64,000 nt of DNA. Source: Acanthosepion lycidas. Its lineage: Eukaryota > Mollusca > Cephalopoda > Sepiida > Sepiidae. Every line of letters starts with the position of its first letter. Position 1 is the stretch's first letter. The DNA lies in the NCBI GenBank assembly GCA_963932145.1, contig OZ010600.1:48609877-48673876 (forward strand), read 5' to 3'. Of this stretch, positions 1 through 11,201 are shown in pieces. The translations under genes and the position numbers were made by a program. The notes under the pieces are model-generated. The model made no database searches. It saw only the letters and a list, made by a program, of their open reading frames with translations, and was not told the DNA's origin.

Positions 1-585
1 CAAAAAGGGTTTGGGAAGTTTTGAATTCTCGCTAAATGCTTCTTGATGGTTGTTTAAGATTGATATCGATTAAATAAAGAGATTATATTATACTAAATGA
101 TGGATGGATAATGTACAGAATATAGTATGTGATTTACTCAAGGAAGTACCAGAAAGTAGAATTTAATGTCAACAAGGAACGTTTATTTCAAGTTGATCTA
201 TAATGAGCCAGTATATAATGAGATCACCCCGTGAGACCAAAATAAACCTTGCATTTTGTGTAATACTAGTCCATTAGAGAAGCCAGGTTCATCAGTGGGT
301 TGTCTTGGAGGGTAACCAACATCTTAGACAATAGGCGTATATTCGTGCTTCATAAGATGTGAGTAGCTGTCCCCGACATGTAAACATGTGGTCGACCAAT
401 TTCGCTTTGGATGTGCTTACACAGAAAAGGAAAAAGAGTTTCTCATTTTTTTCACGTGAATGAGATTCACGTTCGACCCCACCTACCACCACAAAAACAA
501 TGCTACACAACCACTCACCGATACTAATTGACCAAGTCTGAAAATGAATAAATAATAATCAATCTCACTAATTAAGAGTAACTGA
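1..585. other. No recognisable feature
   Basis: AT-rich sequence. A 72-codon open frame on the minus strand (292-510) has no domain, no repeat partner in the window and no recognisable composition, so I do not call it a gene. Confidence 0.5.
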
Positions 586-699
586 AATGCGAGACCAGCC
601 TGCTTATCATTACACTACAACAAAGGAACCTAGCAATAGCTTAGTTTATCCTTACCGGGTGTCCCAAAGTTGTGACCTTTTGCTAAAATTAGGATTTCA

Positions 700-1727
700 T
701 TTTTCTCCTTTATGTGTCGTGTCGCCTCAGAACATAGGCGATCATGGCTCTCCACAAGATCCTCTCCCTTGTAGCTATTAATGAATTTTGTTTTTCTGTT
801 ATTTCTCCTAAATTGTTGAATCAAGCTCACTTTGATGTTATGCTTAGTTTTCCTCGTCTCTCTTGCCTTCAGTATGTCCTGTGAGTATCAGATTTTCCCA
901 GCCCCCTTTCCTCGTTATGTACCATAGAAACCTCAACTGCCTTTTCCTAGTGTTAAGTATAAGTTTGCTTTTTGTCTTCATTTTCTTTAAAACGTCGTTG
1001 TTGCTCACATAATCGGTCCATGGTATTCTCAGCATCCTTCTGTAGAACCAGATTTCTGTTGCTTCAAGTCTCGTCTTCATTTTGAGGAGATTGTCCAGGA
1101 CTGACTACCATACAGGAGGACAGATATCACGTAACAGTTTAGTACTTTTTTTCCTTGTTTCTAGCGAAGTTTTTTTTTCTATTTCTTAGTATTCTGCTTA
1201 GCTTTTGGAAGACATCTTTGGCTATCCCAATACACCTTCGGATTTCATTGTCACACTTTCCGTCCTCTGTTAAAACATTTCCCAGATATTTAAATTTCTG
1301 CACTTGTTTGATTTTGGTATCTCCGATTTGCAATTCGCACTTTGGGCTCATCCTTTTGCTATTAGGTTGGTGCAAAAATAATGACGTAATAATGTCGTTT
1401 TTTGAAGTATTTTTAACATCAAAAAACGACATTATTATGTCATTATTTTTGCACCAACCTTATAACAACCATGCAATCTGTCTTCTTGCAGTTAATATTT
1501 AATCCTTCCTTCTCGCTTTGCTTCACTAGCTTCTGTAGGAGATTTCGTAGTTTTCTTTCTGTGTCTGCTATCAAAACTGTGTCTTCTGCATATCTTATGT
1601 GGTTAAGATAGTGGCCGCCAATAATGAATGCAGGTAGGACTTCTGGTTCTCTCAGAATCGCCTCGCTGTATAGGTTGAATAAGACCAGTGAGAGGTCACG
1701 TCCTTGTCATACACCCGAATATAAAAT
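700..1727 (-). pseudogene. LINE-1-type non-LTR retrotransposon, 5'-truncated reverse transcriptase remnant
   Basis: This is the C-terminal half of a non-LTR reverse transcriptase read on the minus strand. Near 1575-1600 the catalytic box reads YAED in place of the expected YADD, followed by TVLIADTE. The middle part has KIKQVQKFKYLGNVLTEDG and the C-terminal part has IWFYRRMLRIPWTDYVSNND and LRFLWYITRKGG. These blocks are typical of the RTE-like/'craniofacial development protein 2'-type LINEs of invertebrates (clade inferred, not tested). The 3' end is near 700-740, with the family's 'ESHDR...RHIKEKNE' end. The copy is 5'-truncated near 1727, interrupted by a MITE at 1362-1462 and carries stops and frameshifts. 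Confidence 0.85.
1362..1462. mobile_element. Mariner-type MITE, copy 1 (101 bp palindrome)
   Basis: A near-perfect hairpin with ends TTAGGTTGGTGCAAAAATAA and its complement, flanked by TA duplications (1360-1361, 1463-1464). The ends resemble the known Hsmar1/MADE1 mariner terminal repeat. The insertion sits in the LINE-1 fragment. The homologous LINE at about 57045 reads straight through (TTTTGCTAACAAC), which gives an empty site. There is no coding capacity. The last end base pair is imperfect (CCTTA for CCTAA). Confidence 0.93.
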
Positions 1728-1749
1728 CTTTATTATGTTAAATTAAAAA

Positions 1750-2058
1750 AAAAAAAATCATTATAAGCCCTGCCATTAACACAGATAAATAATACACCAC
1801 GCTGTTTTGTTTGCGAGAAAATACAGAAGAAAAAGTTTTCTCGGTGACCTTATTGGTTTTGTAAAGAAAAAAATATACATAAGAAAGAAAGAAAGGGAGA
1901 GCGCAAACGCTATCAGGTGTATAACGTCTGCTTCAGTAAAACGGAAATAAAGAAGAAAAAAGAAGGAAAAGAACGGAAGGGGGAGAAAAGAATGAAAGAA
2001 ATGGTAACGGTAATATGGTCATCGCTTTTTATACATCTATGTATCTAATTTATCATCT
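1750..2058 (+). repeat. Family J interspersed repeat
   Basis: Unclassified repeat containing 'CTGCCATTA..CAG.TAAATAATA' and 'GAGAAAATACAGAAGAA', ending in a purine-rich tract. Related copies lie at 11610-11720, 11740-11850 and 13068-13215 (continued at 13798-13920). It is non-coding. An R1 retroposon is inserted directly after it. Confidence 0.6.
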
Positions 2059-2071
2059 TCAATATTCTTCA

Positions 2072-2687
2072 CGTCCTGGGTATGACGTTAAACTACATCC
2101 GAGTCCTGGGTATGGCGATAAATTACATCCGCGTCCTGTGTATGACGATAAACTACACCCAACAGCAAGGCCTCAGATAATGTTTTCGGAAAAATAATGT
2201 TGCCAGCTATCCGTTTTTGAAACAATAATGTTGCCAGCTATGCGTTTTTGACTTTTAAAGTCACTCAAAATCCTTTTCGGCATAAAGTGACCACTAAGTT
2301 TGAGATGCCGTTAAACAAAACAATTAATCAATCAATCAAGAACATGAAGAAATTATTTGCAAAAACTGAACCAAAAATTATATTGGATTTTCTAAAAAGA
2401 ATTGGTCTCTTATCAAATATGTTGACTGATGTGTAAACAACATATCCTACCTTTTACCATTTTGCAAATAAAATGTCCTTATCAAATGGAAATTCTTAAA
2501 CAAAAATACCTAGGATTATTTTGCAGTGTACAAGCAAATGAGCTCTAGCTTGCTAAAAATGTTCCATACAAAATAGGCATTTAAAATTCATATATTTGGC
2601 ATATATATATAAACTGGATTTGGCATTAAATAACCAACAGTGGTTGATATGCCATAAAACCCAAACAAACAAGCAAACAAACAAACA
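2072..2687 (+). mobile_element. R1 retroposon, composite copy with 13-bp target duplication
   Basis: Flanked by the 13-bp direct repeat TCAATATTCTTCA at 2059-2071 and 2688-2700, which marks LINE-type retrotransposition. The 5' part (2072-2162) holds three tandem ~28-bp units around CCTGGGTATGACGATAAACT. Two tail motifs occur (about 2278-2345 and 2610-2687), so this copy may be a dimer or hold a nested copy. The tail ends in an A-rich AAAC repeat. It carries no coding sequence and no clear Pol III boxes. Confidence 0.8.
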
Positions 2688-2786
2688 TCAATATTCTTCA
2701 ATGTTCATTAATAATTATCCTTCATTGATGAAATATACTTTCGGTGGTGGTCAAGATATAAAGAGAGAAATAACAACAAAAGTATA

Positions 2787-4292
2787 CACGCCTGGTCAAA
2801 AATAAATAAATAAATAAATAAAAAAAATAAAATACTGTTACTTTAATCAAAATATATTTGCAAAAAATTTACATTTAATTAGAAAATATAGATTATGAAC
2901 AAACAAGTGAACATTTTAAGCTTTTAATTGATTAATTTAAACAAAAATTGAAAAAGGGATTTTTTGCTGGGTCATAAAGATAAGATGTAAATAAAAACTA
3001 ACAAATACAGAGCAAATAAGTCACAACGACAATTTAATTCTCAGTATATCCTTCATTTTTGTGAATTACTTCGATAATTCGCTTTGGCATAAGCATTATT
3101 AACTTCTAGAGGAGGGTCCTTGGGATGCTCACCCAGGATGCATAAACTGCAGCATGAAGAGCATCCACAGTTTCATATTGCGATCCATAAAACATCCTTT
3201 GCCATCTATCCCCAAACATTCTTGATTGGGTTTCGATCTGGAGAGCGTTGTGGATTGTCCTGCTGAAAATCCAGTTTTCTCCACATAGATAAAGGCCTTC
3301 ACTAATTAGCGATGCCTTCCTTTCTTAACATCTCAGTGTAATTAGCAACTGTTTGATGATCTTTTACCTCTTGTAATTCAAGAGTTCCAATGTACGAAAA
3401 TGAACCCCAGAGCATAATTGATCCACCTCCACTGTGTCGTGCTGAGAAAATTTTTGGGACATCTTTTGCATGCCAGTAACGCTGAAAACCGTCTCGGCCA
3501 TCAAGATTGAATTTTTTCTCGTATGAAAACAATATTTTCTTCCATTTATCCACATCCCAAGTTTGAAAATCGGAAGAAAATTGTAAACGGGGCGTTTTAT
3601 GGCGAAGAAGGAGGCGAGGCATCTGCAGCTATTTCTTAAATTCTTAAACCCTTTATTTAAATGTCGTCGAATTGTTCGAAAGCTGCATTCAGCATCTGTA
3701 TTCGCTTTGATTTGATTTGATGTTAGGATTGAATCTCTCTTAACTTCTCACCTAATGCGTCTGTCTAGAAATGCTGAGATTGTATTGACGCGAACTTTTC
3801 ATTTTTTAAAAGCATACGCATCCGGATTTTTAATGATGTTAGCAATGACAGTTCTGCTACGACCAATTTCATTTGCAATGGCTTGTTGCGTAAGACAACG
3901 TCATTGAAGTTCAACAATCCTGCCCGGTTCGAATTTTGTTAAAATTTTACCCTTAGCCATTTTAAAATCTGAAATTTAATGCTGGAAATGAGCTAAGTAG
4001 ATGTCTACACGCCTGAAGCTATGAGAACACTGACTAGTTCTAAAATTTTTGTCCAGTAATTTGTTTTATTTTTTCACACATGGTCTTATCTTTATGACCA
4101 ACCAAAAACCACCTTTTTTTTCAATTTTTGTTTAAATTAATCAATTAAAAGCTTAACATTTTCTCTTGTTCGTTGATAAACTACATTTTCTAATTAAATG
4201 TAAATATTTCGCAAATATATTTTGATTAAAGTAACATTATTTTATATTTTTTAATCCTTTTGTATCTAAGCTTAATATTTTGGCTAGGAGTG
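2787..4292 (-). mobile_element. Complete Tc1-like DNA transposon with long terminal inverted repeats
   Basis: Left end CACGCCTGGTCAAAA and right end (complement) CACTCCTAGCCAAAA, each flanked by TA (2785-2786, 4293-4294). The inverted repeats extend about 200 bp inward (about 2787-2995 and 4070-4292), with shared blocks such as TTACTTTAATCAAAATATAT. Long repeats of this type are seen in Tc3-like elements. The element carries one dead transposase gene on the minus strand. An uninterrupted paralogue of the insertion site lies at about 13970-14110. Confidence 0.9.
3034..3960 (-). pseudogene. Tc1/Tc3-like transposase pseudogene
   Basis: The start is taken as the ATG complementary to 3958-3960 (MAKGKILTKFEPGRIVEL). 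An N-terminal helix-turn-helix follows (LTQQAIANEIGRSR), then the catalytic domain with FNLDGRDGFQRYWHAKDVPK and GGGSIMLWG, and a C-terminal MPKRIIEVIHKN before the stop at 3034-3036. It is inactive in several ways: internal stops and frameshifts, SYEK where family members have the first catalytic Asp (SDEK), a deletion after the QDN second-Asp motif, and NPIKN where the last catalytic Glu (NPIEN) is expected. The family would cut and paste DNA by a DDE reaction. Confidence 0.9.
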
Positions 4293-4294
4293 TA

Positions 4295-4456
4295 TAAAAT
4301 AATAAAAAAATATCGTTTCTTATATTTTGTTAAAAGTTGTTATGCTAAAATATTTAACGATACAAGATTAGAATTTCCAATTGTATTTTATACTCGCGGA
4401 AATAGCAAGGAAAACATTAGATTAAGAATTACAAGTTATCAGAAAAAAGGGCCGTG
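4295..4456 (+). repeat. Right half of the interspersed repeat interrupted by the Tc1-like element
   Basis: The flanks 2701-2784 and 4295-4390 together match 13960-14125 (TATCCTTCATTAATGAAATA, then ACAAGATTAGAATTTCC). The 13.9-kb copy lacks the transposon. The repeat's class is unknown and it is non-coding. Confidence 0.7.
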
Positions 4457-5620
4457 AAATCTTCTAAAATATAATTAGGTGCCATTTGTACAAAACGTAG
4501 TATGTTTCATCCATTTGTTGGGTTCAAATATCGTCATCTTGCACAGTTAATATATTCTATATCCATAACTGATCTTCATACCGTAGACAGATGTGAGTAA
4601 ATTAGTCTCGCAACCATTGATAGCAATTTCGATCCTCCCTGAACATTTTTGTCCAAATGATAAACTAAACTAAACATTTCATTGAAAGCCTGTCATAGAA
4701 AGATGAATTGTATGCTATCTCGCTAGTGCCTTTCCGTGCTCTAATTCTTTTGCCAAACTCACCTGAGCTTATGAAATACCTGCGAGGAAGAATGCATGAC
4801 TAATAACGCCTACTGTGTTTGCTGAGATAGCTGGATGCTTCTGACCAGCGGGAATGGTTCCAGGCAAGATGAAAGCTAAAATTTCGAATGCTTATTTTAA
4901 AGATATGCCAGCGCAGCGCAAGGCTCCTGTCGCAATATTCTTTCAGTTGACTTTGTATCGTGCTAAACGATTTTTTTTAGGAAAAAGCTCGACAGGACGT
5001 CAAATATAATTATCCCTCGACTTCATAACAATATTTCCTGGCTAATGATCTTATTTGGTGGCGATAATCTCCTATCCAAGTAACAGATGGCAGGTTCTAC
5101 TGGGTTACATGTACCAGTAGCAGGGATTGATTCCTCTTGACCTGACCCAGGGAGAAAGATAGATTAACATATTTCCTAAAAACGATGTGAACACAAATTA
5201 TACTCAGTTGAAAATAGCGTCCGGGATAGCAACCTATATTAACCACTTCCAAGAATATATCTATGCCGAATTTACATACGGTTTATTATGTGTTGTAGCT
5301 CTAGATGGGGGCCAAGGGGTGTCTGAGCATAGGCTGTTAATAAAAATAAAAAACTGATGGTATAAGAACAGAGGAGATTTGTTTCTTTGCAGAACTAATG
5401 GGGTTCCTTTTATAAAGTGATAAACGGCGAGATATTTCTTTTAATGATTTAATCAGGGACTTTGTTGAAAACAAATCAAGACAAAACTAATTTAATTAGG
5501 TCTAATCTTTTCTTTGTACTATATCTGTCTATTTGATTTCTCACTGTGATACACATCATAATCTTTCATTACAATGTGATACAATCCATTACTTATTGTA
5601 GGTCCCAATATCCGCATGAT
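4457..5620. other. No recognisable feature
   Basis: About 1.2 kb of AT-rich sequence. I see no open frame of note, no repeat shared with the rest of the window and no RNA-like motif. Confidence 0.5.
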
Positions 5621-5623
5621 TTA

Positions 5624-6300
5624 TAATTACTAATTTGGCTATTTGGAGTTACCAATTTTAGCAATAAATATAATTCAATTTATTTCAGCTGTGCTGATTT
5701 AAAATCGCAAGCCAGAATTTTTCTATAAAAACGCCTGATAATTATGCACCAACCCAATCCTTAGGCTATTTGGAGTTGCCAAATTTAGCAATAAATATAA
5801 TTCAATTTATTTCAGCTGTGATGATTTAGAATCGCAAAGCTGTGGCAAACTAGAATTTTCCTATAAAAACGCCTGATAATTATGCACCAACCCAATCCTT
5901 AGGCTATTTGGAGTTGCCAAATTTAGCAATAAATATAATTCAATTTATTTCAGCTGTGATGATTTAGAATCGCAAAGCTGTGGCAAACTAGAATTTTCCT
6001 ATAAAAACGCCTGATAATTATGCACCAACCCAATCCTTAGGCTATTTGGAGTTGCCAAATTTAACAATAAATATAATTCAATTTATTTCAGCTGTGATGA
6101 TTTAGAACCGCAAAGCTGTGGCAAACTAGAATTTTCCTATAAAAACGCCTGATAATTATGCACCAACCCAATCCTTAGGCTACGTGGAGTTGCCAAATTT
6201 AACAATAAATATAATTCAATTTATTTCAGCTGTGGTGATCTAGGATCGCAAGACAGATTTTTCCAGCTCTGTCATCTTTACGTTTTTAGTATGTTTTGCT
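5624..6300. repeat. 138-bp satellite array (about 4.8 units)
   Basis: Unit starts at 5761, 5899, 6037 and 6175 are exactly 138 bp apart, with a diverged first unit from about 5624 and a partial last unit. A unit contains GGCTATTTGGAGTTGCCAAA, AATTCAATTTATTTCAGCTG and ATGCACCAACCCAATCC. The inner units are nearly identical, which indicates recent amplification. No coding frame is kept. Confidence 0.95.
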
Positions 6301-6472
6301 ATTGAATTTGAATCCTAGAATTTCAGTGTCATACAGACCCTTCATTTTAGATACATTTCTGTAGGATGTCAAGATCGGATAAAAAATATCAAGTTGCTAA
6401 TGAAAAAATTTGAATGAGTTTCAAAATCATTTAAAATTTTAGTTGAAAATGTTTTACACCAAAAATGTATCA

Positions 6473-6473
<1 letters not shown>

Positions 6474-6541
<68 letters not shown>
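6474..6541. repeat. (TA)n(GA)n microsatellite
   Basis: About 50 bp of TA followed by a GA run. Confidence 0.97.
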
Positions 6542-6542
<1 letters not shown>

Positions 6543-6889
6543 CACGGTGACGAACATACGTAATGATGAGAAAACCAAATTCTATTGGCCTAGGGTCCTC
6601 TTAAGGCCTAAATCCGGCCCTCGGTATAGTTTTTTCTAGTCCAGAATGACACGCCGGGTCTGATTGAGACTAACGTACTTTGTACATTGGAGTATAAATA
6701 TATCATATCCTCAGTCAGTTCGTACGTTTCTTATACTAGCATGGACGACTGTTTTTCTTCACTAGTATATGATGACTTCAGTCTAATAGGAATCCCCACT
6801 AATTTGCTGAAAAAACAGCATAGCATGATGAAAAAAGGCCCAAATTTAACAACAAAAAAAAAAAAACTAAAAAAAAAAAAAAACTAAAA

Positions 6890-8285
6890 AAAAGTTTTAT
6901 CGTCAAAATGTTTATGTTATAATTAAGAGGAAAGACTAAAGTATTTTTTTTTATTATTGTATTAAATTTTTTCATCCTTTCTAGCACGTTCGAAATTTTG
7001 GTTAAAAATCGTTTTTTTTACGTCAGCTGTCTGCGTAACATTTACCATAGCACCTTTTTTTCAGGTGAAAAATACATTGATTTGGAAATTCTTTCAAAAA
7101 ATCAAATAATCGTAGGATTTTAATGAAACTTTCAAAATTTATCCACATGTTAATTAAATTATTTTAGACATGTTTTTTTTAGAAAGTTATGGTAAAAATA
7201 TTTTTTTACATCTGTTACCGCCTTTACTTAATTTTATGAAAACTCGAGAAATTTCGACGGCATGCCTTTTACTGATTATATTAGTAGAAGACTTTTTTTA
7301 TAAAATCGAAACACAATTACCCAAGATTCAGCTCTGAATTGTAACATACAAAATCCAATAAAACTAAGACATTATTTAATTAGAAAAGTTTTTAATGACT
7401 TTTATGAATATTATATGTTAAGGACACTATTGTCTGAAGCTAAAATATTTTTCTGATGAAAAACGAATTTTTAAAAGAATTGTTTTCTTTTTTTTTCAAT
7501 TCTAAATACAAAGTGTGATAAAGTTGTTAAATATTTTAATATTAAGTTTCAATCCTTGTTCTTTAGGCTAGGGAATGCTGTTATTAAGTTAATTTATCTT
7601 TAAGGATCATAAATTTAAAAGCTTATTACAATCTGCGACACACATATCTTTTAAAAAGAATTTTGCACTGTTTCACAAAAAAAAAAACAAAAAAAAACAA
7701 CGTTTTTCCAAATATATGGATGGAAGTTCTTAAGTATCATAAGAGTGGTTTCTCCTGACGGCAAGAAACAAAAAAAATTGCGTTTTCGTTCTACGAGCAA
7801 ATATTGAATTCCCTGACTTACTGACTTTCTTTGATCATCATCGTCGAATTTTCAAAATGTTTACTTTTTTTACGTCCTATTTCACTAAATATTTCATTTA
7901 AGTTTTTAAGATATAATTAATTTATTGTTTTTCCGGCAATTATTAATTATTTTCTTTTTTAGTTTCAATTTTAGGAACGGAAACAGGGATACAGGTTTTG
8001 GATATATTTTCGTTAGAATATTTTCAAAAAAAGGCCACCATATTTTTACGGAAGTCTGAAATCCATTTCATAGCAGTTTTTTTTTTAAATTTATTTTTAC
8101 AATTCTATTTTTATTAGACTATGATTAAATAAAATAAAAAGAGTAAATGATCACACAATTAATAAAAAAAATTCACATTTTCATAATTGTCACATTATAG
8201 TAATTAATATAAAGAATAAGGACAATTAAAAATTAACACATCAAAAAATAACATTTCATAAAAAGGAGAGAGGTACCTATATAAT
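6890..8285 (+). repeat. Family I AT-rich repeat, plus-oriented copy, first part
   Basis: The block 6960-7230 matches the complement of 15230-15630 in order (for example GATTTGGAAATTCTT and CTTACTTAATTTTAT). It is non-coding, with homopolymer-rich inserts. It is interrupted at 8292-8699 by a SINE and a palindrome, and homology to the 14.4-kb region resumes at about 8700-9480. The class is unknown; it could be a large non-autonomous DNA element. Confidence 0.65.
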
Positions 8286-8291
8286 TATTAG

Positions 8292-8571
8292 GTCAGTCAG
8301 TTATGTGCCATGCGGGATACCCACCTCGGCGATTATGTATCTTTCGATACATGACTGACTAGGCAGATATTTTCCGTAGGCTTTCATTTTTTTTCTGCGG
8401 TAGACCATCCAAGGCTAAAAACCCGTTCTGTCCTGCAATTTATACATACCGGGCGGTGGGGAGAAGAGAATTCATACCTTTCCTAAGGGTATTACCACGT
8501 AAGTGAATGTAATTGATTTAAATGGAATTCGAACCCGGCTCTCTGATTCCTCAATCCGAGCCGCTATCTTA
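8292..8571 (-). mobile_element. SINE-A, full-length tRNA-derived copy
   Basis: Reads as a SINE on the minus strand. A tRNA-like head has the box B-like GTTCGAATTCC type (plus strand GGAATTCGAACCC near 8523). It is followed by the family body and the 3' tail with the GATACATGA hairpin and ATGTGCCAT. The head is cut at CCGCTATC, where a palindrome begins. Pol III promoters of this type are internal and direct the SINE's own transcription. Confidence 0.85.
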
Positions 8572-8574
8572 TTC

Positions 8575-8699
8575 ATGAAATTTTATGGTATTATTTTTAT
8601 TTATTATTAATTTTATATAATTTCAGTTATTAAAAAAATTCATAACTGAAATAATATAAAAATTAATGATAACTAAAAATAATACCATAAAATTTCATA
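8575..8699. repeat. AT-rich palindrome with ~57-bp arms
   Basis: The arms start ATGAAATTTTATGGTATTA and end with the complement, meeting near 8636-8640. The match is imperfect in the inner third. It could be a small hairpin MITE or fold-back insertion at the edge of the SINE. No TA or longer target duplication is certain. Confidence 0.85.
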
Positions 8700-9480
8700 A
8701 GAGATGTGCGCATAAATTAGCTACGTCACTCTTATCTCGCTCTTAGTTATGAAATTTTAAATTTATTTTATTGTTAGTATTTTAATTTTAATTTTTCCAG
8801 AAATCCTCTTCATACGTAAGGCTATATAAAGCTAAAGTATCTAAAAAATAAATAAAATATTAGATTGTTGAAAGTATTTAATTTTTCAAATTACTGTGTA
8901 GTTAAATAAGTTGCTTAATTTAAAATTCGAAAAAAAATGTCACTTTTGTCCTTCCGTCCGATAAACTCCCTTAACGTAAGCTGTCAAAAATCGGTGTAAC
9001 CGTCAATTCACAACTCAAAACAAGTCATCACGTTTAAAGTTAAGATATGCTTCTCTTATTTTCAGCTAAATTTTTTCTGCTAAACATAAGTAATGTTTAT
9101 TTCCAATTACGTTAATTAAATTTTAAAATTTCTAATTTTCCTCAAATAACTTTAGAAAAAGGTATAATTGATTTTTGCAAGATTTATAAACGGATAATTT
9201 AATTTTTGCTTACAAATTTCTTGAAAATGGCGGATATCATCGATTTTATGGCAATTTTGCTGATTAAAAAAAAAGTAAAATTTCGGACGTGCTAGGAAGT
9301 ATTAAAAATGTAAAACATAATCAAAAAATACTTTGATCTTTGCTCTTGATAATAGCATAAACATTTAGACAAAGACCTCAAACTTGAGGAAAGCAATAAA
9401 AAATTGCTTTCATCAAGTTTGGGGCCATTTTCATCACGGTATGCTCTTTTTTAGCGAATTAGTGGTGATTCCTAGTCTAC
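8700..9480 (+). repeat. Family I AT-rich repeat, second part
   Basis: Segments at 9120-9260 match the complement of 14400-14520 (around AAATCGATGATATCCGCCAT), and 9325-9365 resembles 15630-15665 (AAAAAATACTTTGATC). Non-coding. Confidence 0.55.
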
Positions 9481-9879
9481 ACACTGATTATAATGACTGA
9501 CATGAACCCATTCAATAGTAATCAAGTATTCATTTTTTTAATTAAGTATTCTTGTTTAACTGCTGGTTAAAAGTAAACACAGTTCGCTAGCGTATAGAAG
9601 CTTATTTATAATGAATTAAATTGTATACTGTTGACTGTACATACAATACAACAGTGATCGATCACAAAGAGACTACTCTTCAATCATTTTGACCAAAGCT
9701 TATAACCATCAAAACGTTAGGACTGCTAATATGCAGGAATCGGAATAAGGTTGGGGACTGTAAAATGCATACAAGAAATATTTGCCAATGTGTGATACTA
9801 CATGATCTATAGTATCAATGACTATCATCTGTAGATTAGGGGTATCTTCTAATCTAGCCCATTTTATACCCGAGTGTAT

Positions 9880-10300
9880 AAACTGACCTAGCCCAACATG
9901 TACACTGGTTATAAAACGGCCTAGACTAGAATAGCTAGTGGTATATTGCATATTGAGATTTTATTTTTGGTCGGGTGTATACTTTGGTATTATAACATGA
10001 TCTATCCTAGAATAGCCATTGATATATATCTGCGAGCTGGGGTTTTACTCTTGGACGGATGCATATTTGATATTATAAAATGACCAAGACAAGAATAAAC
10101 ACTGGTACATTGCAGGCTGGAATTTTATTCTTGGTCGGGTATATACTTTGGTATTATAACATGACCTATCCTATAATATTATGTTGGTGCAAAAATAATG
10201 TCGTTTTCTCACATAGTAACATATGTGAGAAAACGACATTATGTTTGCACCAATCTAATAGCCATTGACAAATGGCGGGCTGGGGTTTTACTCTTAGTCG
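9880..10300. repeat. 81-bp tandem array
   Basis: Units begin near 9917, 9996, 10078 and 10160 and share AACATGACCTATCCTAGAAT, GCTGGGGTTTTACTCTTGG and TATACTTTGGTATTAT. The last unit is split by a MITE. Divergence between units is moderate. Confidence 0.88.
10179..10258. mobile_element. Mariner-type MITE, copy 2 (80 bp, distinct centre)
   Basis: Ends TTATGTTGGTGCAAA and complement TTGCACCAATCTAA with TA duplications at 10177-10178 and 10259-10260. The inner stem (TCGTTTTCTCACATA and its complement) differs from the other copies. The neighbouring array unit at about 9997-10025 is the empty site (CCTAGAATAGCCATTG). Confidence 0.92.
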
Positions 10301-10385
10301 GGTGTATACTCTGTGCTGGGGGTGTATACACTGTGCTGGGGGTGTATACACTGTGCTGGGGGTGTACACTCTGGGCTGGGTGAGG
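10298..10385. repeat. 20-bp minisatellite
   Basis: About four units of GTGTATACACTGTGCTGGGG. It probably grew from the end of the adjoining 81-bp unit, which already contains GGGTGTATACT. Confidence 0.93.
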
Positions 10386-10784
10386 GTTGGAGGTGTATAC
10401 TCTGTCCTCTTACACCTTTTAACCGATTCTGCTTTCCCGTTTAGAGATACTCCACATTTCTAAATATGATATACAGGAAGTGAAGAGTTAACTGATGTCA
10501 TTCTTATCTTCCGGATATTTAGTGTGCATAAAACAAAACAACGAAACAGTTAATCCTTTTAGTGAAACACACAGACAGACAATTATAATTTTAGCATGTA
10601 GATACTAAAGATTGCAACATTATACAGATTTTAGATAATTAAATTTTCTGGACGCAAACTGGAGATTAAATTGAATTAATCTACATTGGTACAGCTGTGT
10701 ATGAGGCACAAGCAAACTTCTTTGAAATGAATTATTTCTTTTCCTTCTTTAACGTGTAAGGTACGCTAAGCCGTAAACGTTTTT

Positions 10785-11201
10785 ATGGACTCTAAATTAA
10801 ACCTTAACAATTGTGGGCGATTTATTCTATCGTATTGCTCTTGCCAATTAAAGCAACTGACCGCGCTTTTCAAAGGCAGTCTCTCGGTCCGTACGCTAAA
10901 ATATGTCGGCGTCCGGATTTCTCGCCGGCCATTTTTGTCCGCTTGTCATCGGACCAGCATCAGTATTTCGTTTTTATTTCTCACCTTGGCTCTGAAACTT
11001 GTTTACGTATGTTGTGTCAGCCTGTGCCTGTCTCTTGTCATTCCAGTCTCCTTCTTGTTCGCTGGTCGGGATCGTGCTGGGCTGGTCCCCGGGCCATTTA
11101 ACGGAGACATATTTACGATTACGAATGGGACACATAGACAAGTGTCCATTCCTGCAGTCGGTCGCTCAAGGCGAGAATTCCAATATCATGAATTCTATTA
11201 G
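10785..11201 (+). CDS. Unassigned open frame, doubtful gene
   Basis: A 138-codon frame beginning MDSKLNLNNCGRFILS, with a hydrophobic stretch around residues 55-92 rich in Leu, Val and Cys (possible membrane segment). The region is less AT-rich than its surroundings, and the two other forward frames are also open for 90 or more codons in part of it. That argues that base composition, not selection, keeps the frame open. I do not recognise the protein. A decayed exon or a chance frame are both possible. Confidence 0.2.
   Translation: MDSKLNLNNCGRFILSYCSCQLKQLTALFKGSLSVRTLKYVGVRISRRPFLSACHRTSISISFLFLTLALKLVYVCCVSLCLSLVIPVSFLFAGRDRAGLVPGPFNGDIFTITNGTHRQVSIPAVGRSRREFQYHEFY

Noticed and set aside
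5745..5760. ATGCACCAACCC in the 138-bp satellite as a MITE terminus
   Set aside because: Only about ten bases agree with the MITE end and no second end or TA target is present.
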